From Allomuricauda sp. F6463D (GTDB lineage: Bacteria; Bacteroidota; Bacteroidia; Flavobacteriales; Flavobacteriaceae): DNA of 64,000 nt. The stretch lies in NCBI RefSeq assembly GCF_023015965.1, contig NZ_JALKAN010000001.1, forward strand, positions 1-64,000, in the 5' to 3' direction. Within the stretch, counting starts at the first letter, position 1; each line of letters opens with the position of its first letter. The notes under the pieces were generated by a model that had not been told where the DNA came from, did not search any database, and saw only the letters and a program-made list of their open reading frames with translations. Below are positions 16,417 to 25,437 of the stretch, one piece after another. The translations under genes were made by a program, and so were the position numbers.

Positions 16417-18003
16417 ATGGAAGAATTAGGAGCAATGCACAGTCTATGGTCAATACTACTGGGTGGAGGGGTATCGGTCGTATTCAATCGGTATGTAAAA
16501 TACGGGTATGTATATTTTCTTGGAATCCTTGGAATTGTGGTTTTGACCACCGGTTGGGCACGACATTGGGATGGTTTTTTAATAGGGGTCTTGACCCTTT
16601 GGCTCCCCTTGTTTTTTGTCCATACCGTAATCTATGGCCTAGTGGATTACCATAAGGACACCCCTAAAAAATCCATAGTCTTTGAGGTGAAACTAAAGGT
16701 CCGTGGAAGGCCCTTGGTCTTGGGGAATATCCGAAGAGGGGTTTCGGTGATAGCCTCGGCAGGTAGCGGAAAGACAGAAAGTATCATCTACGGGCTGTTA
16801 CAGCATTTCCGTAAGGAACGGTTTTCCGGGATTATCCACGATTACAAGGATTTTGAGATTACAGAAATGGCCTATCCGCTCTGGAAGGATAAAAAGGTGC
16901 CTTTTCGTATTGTGTCCTTTGGCCCCATATACCATCGGGTCAATCCCATTGCCCCCAAGTACCTGCCCGATGAGGAAAGCGTACACGAAGTCTCCCGTGT
17001 ACTCTTGGAAAACCTCATGGAGCATCGAGATTCTGATGGGAACAATACTTCTCGTTTTTTTAAGGATGCCGCCGAAGGCTTGTTCAGTGGGCTCATATGG
17101 CGGCTGAAGACCGATTATCCCCAATACTGTACCTTGCCGCATCTGATGGCCCTTTACCAACAGTTGTCCACCAAAAGCTTGATCAAGTTTTTACGCGGAA
17201 ATATCACCTCCCGTGCCATGGCCGATGCCTTTATTAGCGGGATGGGTTCCGATCGCCAGACTGCAGGGGTCCTCAGTACCCTGGCCAATGCCATTAAAAA
17301 GATCGCTACCCGAAAGATATTCATGGTCCTGTCCAAGGATGAGATTCCCTTGGACATCAATACGGAGCAGCACCCCTCCATCATTTGTTTGGTGAACAAT
17401 CCCCAAAAGGATGCTTCCCTTTCCCCGGTGATCGCCACGATAATCCATACCATCTCGAAACAGATGAGCCAACGCAACCGAAAGCCTTCCTTTATGTTGC
17501 TGGAAGAGGCTTCGACCTTGCGCTTGTTGAATATGCACCGCATACCGGCCACGCTACGGAGCTATGATATTGTGAGTGTCTATGTGCTTCAGGATAAGAT
17601 CCAGAATGATATGATGTACGGGGAGAAAGCGAGCAAGGCGATACTTTCCAACCTTTCTTATCAGTTTTTTGGGAAGGTGAACGACCCGGATACCGCCCGA
17701 TATTATGAACGCTTTTTTGAATTGGTAAAGATACCTACCCGAAGCGTGAGCAAAAGTTCTGGCCTAAACCTGGAACGTAGGATCACGGAAGGGGAGAAGG
17801 AAGTGTCCAAACGACGGGCGGAGGTGTTCTTTCGGTTAAAACAGGGGGAATTTGTAGTGTTTGCAGATGGAAAGGATCGGAAGGTTAGGTTTGCGAAGCC
17901 CGAGATTGCTAAGGCGTTGCCCGATCCGTTGGAGGTTTCGGAGGAGGATTTGGAACAACATTATTTGAAGGTGCACCGGGAGGTGGGGTCGATTTTTCAG
18001 TGA
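16417..18003 (+). CDS. Type IV coupling protein-like ATPase (TraG/VirD4/MobC family)
   Basis: The 528-aa protein has two or three N-terminal membrane segments (about 10-75). Its VirD4/TraG-type ATPase domain has Walker A ASAGSGKT (113-120) and a Walker B-like strand FMLLEEAS near residue 365. Other matches are DYKDFEIT and LSNLSYQFFGKVNDPDTARYYE. Coupling proteins bring the relaxase-DNA complex to the conjugation pore. It follows the relaxase gene by 11 nt and is the last gene of the mobilisation operon. No mating-pair formation genes are present in the window, so the element would need a helper. Confidence 0.88.
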   Translation: MEELGAMHSLWSILLGGGVSVVFNRYVKYGYVYFLGILGIVVLTTGWARHWDGFLIGVLTLWLPLFFVHTVIYGLVDYHKDTPKKSIVFEVKLKVRGRPLVLGNIRRGVSVIASAGSGKTESIIYGLLQHFRKERFSGIIHDYKDFEITEMAYPLWKDKKVPFRIVSFGPIYHRVNPIAPKYLPDEESVHEVSRVLLENLMEHRDSDGNNTSRFFKDAAEGLFSGLIWRLKTDYPQYCTLPHLMALYQQLSTKSLIKFLRGNITSRAMADAFISGMGSDRQTAGVLSTLANAIKKIATRKIFMVLSKDEIPLDINTEQHPSIICLVNNPQKDASLSPVIATIIHTISKQMSQRNRKPSFMLLEEASTLRLLNMHRIPATLRSYDIVSVYVLQDKIQNDMMYGEKASKAILSNLSYQFFGKVNDPDTARYYERFFELVKIPTRSVSKSSGLNLERRITEGEKEVSKRRAEVFFRLKQGEFVVFADGKDRKVRFAKPEIAKALPDPLEVSEEDLEQHYLKVHREVGSIFQ

Positions 18004-18073
18004 GTAAATTCTTTAGAATTAATAGTGTTCGATAGAATTGAAATAGGAACAATTCCCTACCTTTGATCATTAT

Positions 18074-18154
18074 ATGGGGTGCCCTAAATGGGCTGAGATC
18101 ATACCCGGAAGTAAATTACTTCACACCTGATCCAGGTAATGCTGGCGTAGGGAA
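18074..18154 (+). ncRNA. TPP (thiamine pyrophosphate) riboswitch, THI element
   Basis: The aptamer consensus is clear: GGGGTGCC, then GGGCTGAGATCATACCC, then ACCTGATCCAGGTAATGCTG and GCGTAGGGAA. It lies on the plus strand upstream of the transporter gene at 18231. TPP binding normally turns expression off. A hairpin followed by T-rich sequence (18161-18192) is suited to transcription attenuation. Confidence 0.96.
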
Positions 18155-18160
18155 AAGGGC

Positions 18161-18192
18161 AAGGCCTTAACTGGCTTTTGTTTTCAGTTTTT
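18161..18192 (+). terminator. Putative riboswitch-controlled terminator
   Basis: AAGGCC (18161-18166) pairs with GGCTTT (18173-18178) with one G.T pair, and T-rich sequence follows. It sits between the TPP aptamer and the transporter ATG, so it is the likely expression platform. The stem is short, so translation control cannot be excluded. Confidence 0.5.
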
Positions 18193-18230
18193 GGGTATCC
18201 TATGGTAGTAATGAACCTAGAGAACCCCAG

Positions 18231-18824
18231 ATGGAATTATTTTCACAAATCGTTATTTTACAGTGGCTCGGAACCGCCTTTGGGGTGGTCCAAGTACTTA
18301 TGGCCCGTCAGAACAATGTCCATAATTACCTTTTTGGTATCGTGGCCATATTGATAAGCATCTATGTGCTGTACCAATCCCAATTGTATGCCGATATCCT
18401 ATTGAACCTATATTATCTGGTCATGAGCATTTATGGTTGGTTCTATTGGAAGATGGGCAAACAAGAACGTGAAGCACCGATTTCCTATGCCAATGGAAAA
18501 GAACATGGGATTGCCGTGAGCATTGTTCTGGGATGTTTTATGCTAATGGTTTATTGGTTGGGACAGCATACGGATTCCGATGTACCCTATTGGGATGCCT
18601 TTGTCGTTGCATTTGCTTGGGCCGGCATGTGGTTGATGGCCAAACGAAAAATCGAAAACTGGATCTATTTGAACATTAGCAACCTGATTTCGGTACCCCT
18701 GTTGATCTATAAGGAACTCTATATTTATGCGGGATTGACAGCATTCTTGTTCGCCGTGGCCATATCAGGTTATATCAAATGGAAAAGAATTATCGATAAT
18801 GAAAAGGATAATGCATATGCATAA
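18231..18824 (+). CDS. pnuT: PnuT-type thiamine transporter (PnuC family)
   Basis: The 197-aa protein has about seven hydrophobic helices and the PnuC-family signature: QWLGTAFGVVQVLMARQNNVHNYLFGIVAILISIYVLYQSQLYADILLNLYYLVMSIYGWFYW in pieces, with the conserved NxYY and WxxW segments. PnuC members carry nicotinamide riboside. Those under TPP riboswitches in Bacteroidota are assigned to thiamine uptake (PnuT). The riboswitch directly upstream is the reason for choosing thiamine here. The stop overlaps the start of the next gene, so that gene is under the same control. Trapping would require a thiamine kinase, not seen nearby. Confidence 0.88.
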   Translation: MELFSQIVILQWLGTAFGVVQVLMARQNNVHNYLFGIVAILISIYVLYQSQLYADILLNLYYLVMSIYGWFYWKMGKQEREAPISYANGKEHGIAVSIVLGCFMLMVYWLGQHTDSDVPYWDAFVVAFAWAGMWLMAKRKIENWIYLNISNLISVPLLIYKELYIYAGLTAFLFAVAISGYIKWKRIIDNEKDNAYA

Positions 18825-19836
18825 GATCAGTGAACTTTGCTTTGGAAAAGCAGTTCTGCCTGAACCGGTGTTGCAATGGGTCGCCAAAGAAAATCTTTGG
18901 AATCTATGGGTGCCCAAATCCCACGGTGGTCTGGAAGTGCCCTTGATCGACGGATTGGAGACCTTACGGTCCCTGGCCAAATTGGATGGTAGCTTGGGCT
19001 GGACATTGACCCTTTGTAGCGGTGCCAATTTCTTTGTCGGGAACCTGCAAAAAGAGGTGGCCGATGAACTGTTTAACGGAAATATCACACCTATTTTTGG
19101 TGGAAGCGGTGGTGTTTTTGGAACCGCTGATAAGGTAGGTAATGGATTTGTGATAAACGGTACATGGAAGTATGCCACGGGAGCCCCATACCTTACTCAC
19201 TTTACCTTGAATGCGAAAATCCGGGAAAATGGTATTGATGTATTGATGGATGATGGTAGCCCTGTAGTACGTTCTTTCCTTTTGAAAAGGGAACAAGTGG
19301 AGATTATTCATGATTGGAAAACCATGGGGCTTCAGGCCACGGCCACTGATTCCTTTAAAGTTAACTCCCAATGGGTGGATGGAAGGCATTGTTTTGTATA
19401 TGATACATTTTACCTGCCTCAGCCCATTTTTAAGATTCCATTTAGTGCGTTTGCCGATTTGACCTTATGGGTCAACTATATAGGTATGGCAGAGCGTTTT
19501 TTGGAAGAAGCTGAACGCATCGGTAACGATAATGGCATGTTAAATGGCTTACAGAAAATCATATGGCATGCCATTAGCGAATGCATGAGGGATGCACAGT
19601 ATATACAATCTATGGTCTTGGAAGTACAGAATATTCCAGAAGCTTATGTCGAAGAAATACATCAAAAAGCATCGCATTCCGTTCGTACTTTGACCAATGA
19701 GATCATACAGGTGTTCCCTATATTGGGAATACGGGCCAGTACCTTGGACCATCCATTGAATCAAGTCTTCAGGGATTACTTTACGGCAACGCAACATCAT
19801 ATCTTCAGTCCATTGGGCAGAAGAAATCAATTGTAA
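18799..19836 (+). CDS. Acyl-CoA-dehydrogenase-like flavoprotein in the TPP-controlled operon
   Basis: The protein is up to 345 aa. It shows the acyl-CoA dehydrogenase fold: N-terminal helical part (PKSHGGLEVPLIDGLETLRSLAKLDGSLGW), middle beta domain (GFVINGTWKYATGAPYLTHF), and a helical C-terminal domain with a final TQHHIFSPLG. This pattern resembles FMN/FAD-dependent monooxygenases and desulfurisation-type members as much as true acyl-CoA dehydrogenases, and no CoA context is present. Three in-frame ATGs (18799, 18811, 18817) overlap the end of pnuT, so translation is coupled. Being in a TPP-riboswitch operon suggests action on thiamine or a thiamine breakdown product. That link is inference. 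Confidence 0.8.
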   Translation: MKRIMHMHKISELCFGKAVLPEPVLQWVAKENLWNLWVPKSHGGLEVPLIDGLETLRSLAKLDGSLGWTLTLCSGANFFVGNLQKEVADELFNGNITPIFGGSGGVFGTADKVGNGFVINGTWKYATGAPYLTHFTLNAKIRENGIDVLMDDGSPVVRSFLLKREQVEIIHDWKTMGLQATATDSFKVNSQWVDGRHCFVYDTFYLPQPIFKIPFSAFADLTLWVNYIGMAERFLEEAERIGNDNGMLNGLQKIIWHAISECMRDAQYIQSMVLEVQNIPEAYVEEIHQKASHSVRTLTNEIIQVFPILGIRASTLDHPLNQVFRDYFTATQHHIFSPLGRRNQL

Positions 19837-19866
19837 TTTGTTGTTTTTATGGTGTCACAAGAAGCC

Positions 19867-20481
19867 TTAATGATTTCTTAGGTAGTCCAGGATGAAATCA
19901 GCACGCTCACTAGTGGAAACTTTGGGAACTTCCACTAAATCATATTGGTACATACGATAGGTCTGTATCATTTTGTTAAAGGTGAACACGGCTTCGTTCC
20001 AATCCTGTTTGCGTTGGTCGTCGGTTTGGTAGATGTCCTTCCATGGGGGTAAAATAAAGACTTGGGGATGGTACCTGTAATTTTCTGCATAGGTTTTCAT
20101 TTCTTGGTCAATGGGAATTCCTTCTAGGGCAGCGTAGCACAGGGCATCCACAAAGCCGCGATCGAAGAATAGGGGGGAACCGTCCTTGAAACTTTCCGAA
20201 ACCGCTTCATAGCTTGCAACGGAACGTTGGAACATCAGTTCCATGTAAAGCTTTTTGTTCTTCCAAGGTAGGGCCTCACCATCTATGGCCTGTTGTTCTT
20301 TGATGAGTTCGCGGGCAATTTCCGGAACCACTGCCATGCCACGGTTTTTAAGCTCACCCAATAACGTGGTCTTGCCGACTCCCGGGCCGCCCGTGATGAT
20401 ATAAAACGGATTAGTGTTTTTGGTATGTTTCAATGTTAAGGTCTTTGGTCTGGTTTCACCTGTTTTTTTATTGGTCGGCAA
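19867..20481 (-). CDS. P-loop NTPase/kinase, AAA_28 type
   Basis: The 204-aa protein has Walker A GGPGVGKTTLL near residue 32. It also has a DRGF...DALCYA segment typical of nucleoside-kinase-like P-loop proteins, EIARELI after the P-loop, and a final region YDLVEVPKVSTSERADFIL. These AAA_28 proteins resemble the kinase part of NadR. The gene converges on the TPP-controlled operon with only 30 bp between stops. A role as a kinase for an imported vitamin (thiamine or a nicotinamide compound) is an attractive guess but is not shown. The stop is shared with no terminator that I can identify. Confidence 0.8.
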   Translation of the reverse strand: MPTNKKTGETRPKTLTLKHTKNTNPFYIITGGPGVGKTTLLGELKNRGMAVVPEIARELIKEQQAIDGEALPWKNKKLYMELMFQRSVASYEAVSESFKDGSPLFFDRGFVDALCYAALEGIPIDQEMKTYAENYRYHPQVFILPPWKDIYQTDDQRKQDWNEAVFTFNKMIQTYRMYQYDLVEVPKVSTSERADFILDYLRNH

Positions 20482-20702
20482 TATTACAAACTTCTGTGGA
20501 ATCGGGCGGCCGTGATCGGATGTTCGGTGGTAAGGGTTCCATCAATATTTGTCGCAAGGTAAACGTCGCAGCCTGCAATCGGACAAGGGACGGCATAAAG
20601 CCGTTCCTTTCGTCTCTTTATATTCCGTTTCCTTGCCACTGCACAAGCTGCCTTCCGTTTGGTACCTGCGGCACATATTGTTTAACCTTAAATCCATAAA
20701 TT
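20482..20702 (+). other. Leader-like region resembling 13980-14060
   Basis: No gene is seen. The stretch around 20591-20640 shares ACGGCATAAA followed by CCGTT, and later ATTCCGTTTCCTT, with 13982-14030. In both cases a small ORF follows. This suggests a repeated leader or promoter element copied with the small ORFs of the island. Confidence 0.35.
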
Positions 20703-20825
20703 ATGTATTTAAACAGATTGCAACAGGACGAGGTCTTTGTGCCGACACAGCTCAGACCTTTGGAAGAATTGACCGGAATGCCCACCAGGAAAGGGATGGA
20801 AAAGGCCATTGTGAATAACCTATGA
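20703..20825 (+). CDS. Small hypothetical protein, 40 aa
   Basis: The frame reads MYLNRLQQDEVFVPTQLRPL and ends GMEKAIVNNL, a protein-like sequence with good codon use for the GC-richer island genes. It is preceded by the leader-like segment described above. No domain can be named, and it could be the truncated remnant of a longer island gene. The rest of the gap to 21140 holds no other gene I can support. Confidence 0.4.
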   Translation: MYLNRLQQDEVFVPTQLRPLEELTGMPTRKGMEKAIVNNL

Positions 20826-21140
20826 AATAGGAGATCATACACTCAAGGAACGAATCGTTGAAATTGGCATGGCATCCTCCAAGGCCATGATGGAAATACT
20901 GGTAACACAATAAGGGGATAACCCTAACAAAACGAATACTGGAATAGCTGTTCAGGTATTCTATAGGCTGGGAAGGATTGCTAGGAGGCAATTTAAAAGG
21001 TTGATTTCAAATATCCAAGATTTTACGAGAAAGGTATGTGGAATGGTGAATGAGGTAGAGTATGGGTCTGTAATTAAACTTTGTCCGTTGATTCAATTGC
21101 TTTAAGGCTAGACCATAGCAATTGGCGTTTAATGCCATTG

Positions 21141-22214
21141 TTAACTTTTTAGTTTCAATAAATGGTCGGCCATATTTTGAACTTCGGTGGAATCAAAGAT
21201 TGGTTCGAAATACGCAATATAATTATTGAGTTCGTTAAGCTTTTTGACAGCGACATGATTGAACTTTTCCTTGGGTTTATGACGTATCATTGCTACAATA
21301 TTGCGAATGGGCAGTTTTTTATTGCCCCAGTGGTGTTTTTTCAATAATTGGTTTAGATGGCGTTCCTTTGGATTCAGCAAAACAAATAGGGCATAGCTAA
21401 CCCTTTGTATCTGTTTGATTGGAGAACGAAGGTCATATCGCTCCAAGGATGCCTTGCTCCAGTTCTTCGTCTCAATGATGAAGATCCCGGCCTGGGTAAC
21501 CAATAAATGGTCGATTTGTATACTGTGGATAAGATGTTTTTCCTTTTTGTAGAAAATTGGTTTATTGAATTTTATGGAGTAATCATTGAACAGGACACAA
21601 TCATCTGAAAGTTTTTCGAGTTCTTTTGCTACTAGATTTTCCCCTATTGCTCCGGCAATAATCGGATATAGGTTCGTACAGATAGTTTTCATGTGATCGA
21701 GCTCTTTGAACCTTGGGGCACTACGTTCCGAAATTATTTCCTCACGGTTGGTAATGTGACTGTAGAGCTTTTTAAGGCCGGCATCCAGTTTTTTTTTGTA
21801 TTGAAAGGTTTTGAGCATAACGATGGTTGCAAAGTTTTTCTCTAGGATGAATTTGTAAGCTAGAAGGATTTGCTGTTGGTACCAATTAAGAAGCTCTAAT
21901 AGGGCATTTTTAGTGGGGTGTGATAGTGATTCAGACTTTATTTTTAATCGGGAGATTGTGTTGTTAAGTTTAGTTGATGTACTGGATTTACGTTCTTCAT
22001 AACCCTTTTGAAGATAGTGGCATTTGGTCTGGAGGACATCCGATTCCAAATCAAATTGCCGCTCAATCTTGAAGATCAGTTCCTCTTTTTCGTTGTCATA
22101 GTATTTGAGGAATTTTTTGATTTCACCAATGGAGTTGAATCGGGTGATTCCTTCTTGATTCAAGGTTTCCCGAATTCTTTTTAAGGACTCTATTTGGCCG
22201 TGGATACGTGTCAT
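21141..22214 (-). CDS. NERD-domain (nuclease-related) protein
   Basis: The 357-aa protein has a helical, charged N-terminal half (about 1-185) followed by a NERD domain (about 190-300). Its signatures are GAIGENLVAKELEKL, then IQIDHLLVTQAGIFIIETKNW, the Asp and E-x-K pattern of a restriction-endonuclease-like fold. NERD proteins are often found in defence and DNA-processing contexts. The gene lies just downstream of hsdR on the same strand with a 388-bp gap, so it may be expressed separately. Its target is unknown. Composition fits the neighbouring restriction genes. Confidence 0.83.
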   Translation of the reverse strand: MTRIHGQIESLKRIRETLNQEGITRFNSIGEIKKFLKYYDNEKEELIFKIERQFDLESDVLQTKCHYLQKGYEERKSSTSTKLNNTISRLKIKSESLSHPTKNALLELLNWYQQQILLAYKFILEKNFATIVMLKTFQYKKKLDAGLKKLYSHITNREEIISERSAPRFKELDHMKTICTNLYPIIAGAIGENLVAKELEKLSDDCVLFNDYSIKFNKPIFYKKEKHLIHSIQIDHLLVTQAGIFIIETKNWSKASLERYDLRSPIKQIQRVSYALFVLLNPKERHLNQLLKKHHWGNKKLPIRNIVAMIRHKPKEKFNHVAVKKLNELNNYIAYFEPIFDSTEVQNMADHLLKLKS

Positions 22215-22602
22215 GGTTGGTAAGTTACTAACGTTTTGACAGCAAACTTAGTATGAGGCTGTTATTCAGGTAATGTTGTAGCTTATTGTATAGCTAAAGG
22301 TCGCATAAAGCTAATGGATATTTCTGTGATGGGCTAGCAAGTAAACTATCGAGTCAACTAACAATCATCTATTAATGTCTTATTAATTGGATATCGGAGG
22401 ATTTCAGATTTCTACTTTAGTGGACGATTCACAGGATGAGTTGAGTATCTTTTGTTCGTTGAATAAGGCGGGATTAATGGGATGATTTAACCTTTGGTAC
22501 CATTCAATTTTTTGTGCACAATTATTAAGAATTTTACGGTCTTTTTTAAATGAATCCAATAGTAAAGACCAAGACAACAAAGGGGGAGCTAACAAGAATT
22601 CC
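22215..22602. other. Gap between NERD gene and hsdR
   Basis: These 388 bp are AT-rich and probably carry the promoter of the NERD gene. A minus-strand frame (22404-22634) has some protein-like sequence but starts inside the hsdR end out of frame, and I do not accept it. No terminator could be confirmed. Confidence 0.35.
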
Positions 22603-25437
22603 CTACCCCATCCCATCAATAAAGGTTTCCACAAAGTCTTTTACCTTGCCCAATACCCTGTCGGATGAGGTGGCCCTATCCCGTAGGCTGGGCCTTTCGT
22701 TCATTACGGTAATGATCTCATCCCGAAGAGGTTCTTTTTCCGTAAATAGGTAATTACTGACCAGATCAACTAACTTCTGGTAATCCAAGTTTTCCTCTTT
22801 GGCCAATTCCAGTATGGCCTTTTTCTTCTCTACTGTCCAGAAGGATTCGAACTCATTGGCGACCATATCCGAGTCCGTTATCAAGGGTAGATTTTCTGTT
22901 ATAAACTTTTCGATCAGTTCCTTTTTACTCCTTAATTGTGTTTCTGAGCCCAACATGTCCGAAATCGCTTTTCGTTGCTCTTCTTGCTCCTTTGGCTCCG
23001 AATCGTGAAGTTTGGCCAATAGGGTCAAAATATACGTGACATTTATTTCATCCCTTCGAATCAGTTCCAGTTCAAAATCGATGTCGTTTAATATAGAGAC
23101 CTTCTCCTTTTGGGTTTCCGATCGTATGGTGTCATATAGATCCAAGTACTTGCTCTTATAGTTTTCAAAGGTCTGCTCGTCCATGCCCAAATCCTCAAAA
23201 CTGAACTCCGTGAACGTACCAAGTACGTTTTTTACCCGCATCAACTCCCTAAAAGCCTTTACAAATTCCAGTTCTTCCGCTTCGGATACCAAATCATTTA
23301 CACTGTCAAAGGTGGGTGCAATGGCCCTTACACGTTCCACGGCTTCATCAAACTTTTCAATATAATCCCCATAGGGCTGTACAATGATCTCTTCAATGGC
23401 CTCTTTGTTGGAAAACAGGGTTATGGCCTCATCAGTGGCTTCTTTTAGATTCCTGAAGGCCACCACATTCCCTTGGGATTTCACCTCGTCCAAGATTCGG
23501 TTGGTACGGGAATAGGCCTGTATCAACCCGTGGTACTTTAAATTTTTATCCACGTAGATGGTATTGAGCAGTTTACTGTCAAAGCCTGTCAAAAACATAT
23601 TGACCACCAACAAAATGTCCACTTGTCTGTTTTTTACCCGCTTCCCAATATCCTTGTAATAGGAATAAAACTCATTGGTGGAATAATTGGTCTTGAACAT
23701 TTGGTTATAGTCCCCAATAAATTCTTCCAGTTTATCCCTTGTATGCTTTGTGTCATATTGTGACGAAGGCTCCGCGGCAAAATCCCCATAATCCTCATCA
23801 GGGATAAAACCCTGGGCATCCTCATCCAATTGATTGGCTTGGTAAGAGTATATCGTGGCCACTTTTAAATCGTGTTCCCCTGCTTCCTTTTTTGCCTGGA
23901 AGAGTTCATAGTATTTTATAAGCGTCTTTACGTTCTGGACGCAAAAAATAGCTGTAAAGCTCCTGTTATGGGTTTTTAGGTTGTGGTTGTTGATGATAAA
24001 ATCCACATTGTTCTCCAATCGTTCGGGGGCCTCCAAAACCTCGGCGGTATCGATGTCCTCCACCTTGATGTCAACGACCTCCTCCTTTACCTTGACGGTG
24101 TTCATGTACTCAATGGAAAACTTCAGAACGTTCCTATCCCGTATGGCATCGGTGATCACGTATTTGTGCAGACATTCCTCAAACAGATCCTTGGTGGTCC
24201 GTCTTCCCAGTTTATTGTTTACTGAGTTATCGGCAAAAATCGGAGTGCCCGTAAAACCGAACATCTGGGCATTGGCAAAGTAGTTTTTAATCGCATTGTG
24301 GGTATCGCCAAACTGGCTGCGGTGGCATTCATCGAAAATGAACACGATACGTTCATTTTTTAGCTTGTCCACTTTGGCCATGTGCTTGGGCTTGGAGATG
24401 GCCGTATTCAACTTTTGTATGGTGGTGACAATAAGTTTGGTATCATCGGCGAGCTGTTTTACCAATGTGCCGGTGTTGTTGGTGGCATCGATACTGCCCT
24501 CACTAAAACTATTGAACTCTTTGATGGTCTGGTAGTCCAGATCCTTACGGTCCACCACAAAGACCACTTTAAGCACATCTTCCAAATTGGTCAGTATCTG
24601 TGCCGCTTTAAAGGAGGTCAATGTCTTGCCCGAGCCCGTGGTGTGCCAGATATAGCCAAATTTGTTGCTGTTCTTTACACGCTCCACGATGGCTTCGGTG
24701 GCATAATACTGATAGGGCCGCAACACCATTAAGGTTTTGGCGGTGTTCAGCACAATGTACTTGGTGATCATCTTGGAGAGGTGGCAGGGCTCCAAAAATA
24801 CATTGGCAAAATCGCTTAATTGTGTAATGATATTGTTCTCCCTGTCCGCCCAAAAGAACGTCTGTTTGAAGGAACGTGCCTTTACCGGGTTGTTTGCAAA
24901 ATACTTTGTATTTACCCCATTGCTGATGACAAAGAGCTGCACGTATTGGAACAGCCCACTGCCCGAACCGAACGAATGCCGCTCGTACCGGTTGATCTGG
25001 TTAAAGGCCTCCTTCATTTCCAAGCCCCGTTTTTTCAACTCTATTTGCACCAATGGCAGACCGTTGATGAGTAAGGTCACATCGTACCGGTTTTTATACG
25101 TGCCCTCCATGGTGACTTGGTGGGTGACCTGGTATTGGTTTTTGCACCAGTGCACTCGGTCGATCAACTCAACATATCCTGTTTCCCCATTGTCCTTGGT
25201 GTAGGAGATACGGTCACGCAGCGTTTTGGCCTTCTCATAGATGTTGCCCTTGGAGAGTTGGTTGAGTATCTGCCTGAATTCCACATCCGAATAGGTGGTC
25301 TGGTTATGTTTTTCCAATTGCCTTTTTAAGTTGGCAATGAGTTCGGCCTCGTCTTTTATAGTAACTTTGGTATAACCTAAGTCCTGGAGCTGTTCAACGA
25401 GGTTTTCTTCTAATATGTGTTCGGGTTGTGCGGTCAT
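22603..25437 (-). CDS. hsdR: Type I restriction enzyme, R subunit
   Basis: The 944-aa protein has an N-terminal PD-(D/E)XK nuclease domain (D119, then QIELKKRG with E133 and K135). A translocase core follows: Walker A TTGSGKT (266-272), DECH box within VFIFDECHRSQFG, TGTPIF motif, and later VNMFLTGFDSKLLNTIYVDK and QAYSRTNRI. The C-terminal helical region should contact HsdM/HsdS. HsdR drives ATP-dependent DNA translocation and cleavage away from unmethylated sites. The ATG overlaps the abi stop by 4 bp, so it is the last gene of the defence operon. Length is typical and the motifs are intact. Confidence 0.95.
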   Translation of the reverse strand: MTAQPEHILEENLVEQLQDLGYTKVTIKDEAELIANLKRQLEKHNQTTYSDVEFRQILNQLSKGNIYEKAKTLRDRISYTKDNGETGYVELIDRVHWCKNQYQVTHQVTMEGTYKNRYDVTLLINGLPLVQIELKKRGLEMKEAFNQINRYERHSFGSGSGLFQYVQLFVISNGVNTKYFANNPVKARSFKQTFFWADRENNIITQLSDFANVFLEPCHLSKMITKYIVLNTAKTLMVLRPYQYYATEAIVERVKNSNKFGYIWHTTGSGKTLTSFKAAQILTNLEDVLKVVFVVDRKDLDYQTIKEFNSFSEGSIDATNNTGTLVKQLADDTKLIVTTIQKLNTAISKPKHMAKVDKLKNERIVFIFDECHRSQFGDTHNAIKNYFANAQMFGFTGTPIFADNSVNNKLGRRTTKDLFEECLHKYVITDAIRDRNVLKFSIEYMNTVKVKEEVVDIKVEDIDTAEVLEAPERLENNVDFIINNHNLKTHNRSFTAIFCVQNVKTLIKYYELFQAKKEAGEHDLKVATIYSYQANQLDEDAQGFIPDEDYGDFAAEPSSQYDTKHTRDKLEEFIGDYNQMFKTNYSTNEFYSYYKDIGKRVKNRQVDILLVVNMFLTGFDSKLLNTIYVDKNLKYHGLIQAYSRTNRILDEVKSQGNVVAFRNLKEATDEAITLFSNKEAIEEIIVQPYGDYIEKFDEAVERVRAIAPTFDSVNDLVSEAEELEFVKAFRELMRVKNVLGTFTEFSFEDLGMDEQTFENYKSKYLDLYDTIRSETQKEKVSILNDIDFELELIRRDEINVTYILTLLAKLHDSEPKEQEEQRKAISDMLGSETQLRSKKELIEKFITENLPLITDSDMVANEFESFWTVEKKKAILELAKEENLDYQKLVDLVSNYLFTEKEPLRDEIITVMNERPSLRDRATSSDRVLGKVKDFVETFIDGMG

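Noticed and set aside
18231..18824. Assignment as PnuC (nicotinamide riboside transporter)
   Set aside because: The TPP riboswitch directly upstream favours thiamine (PnuT).
22404..22634. Minus-strand frame of 76 codons after hsdR
   Set aside because: Its beginning overlaps the hsdR end in another frame and no motif is visible.
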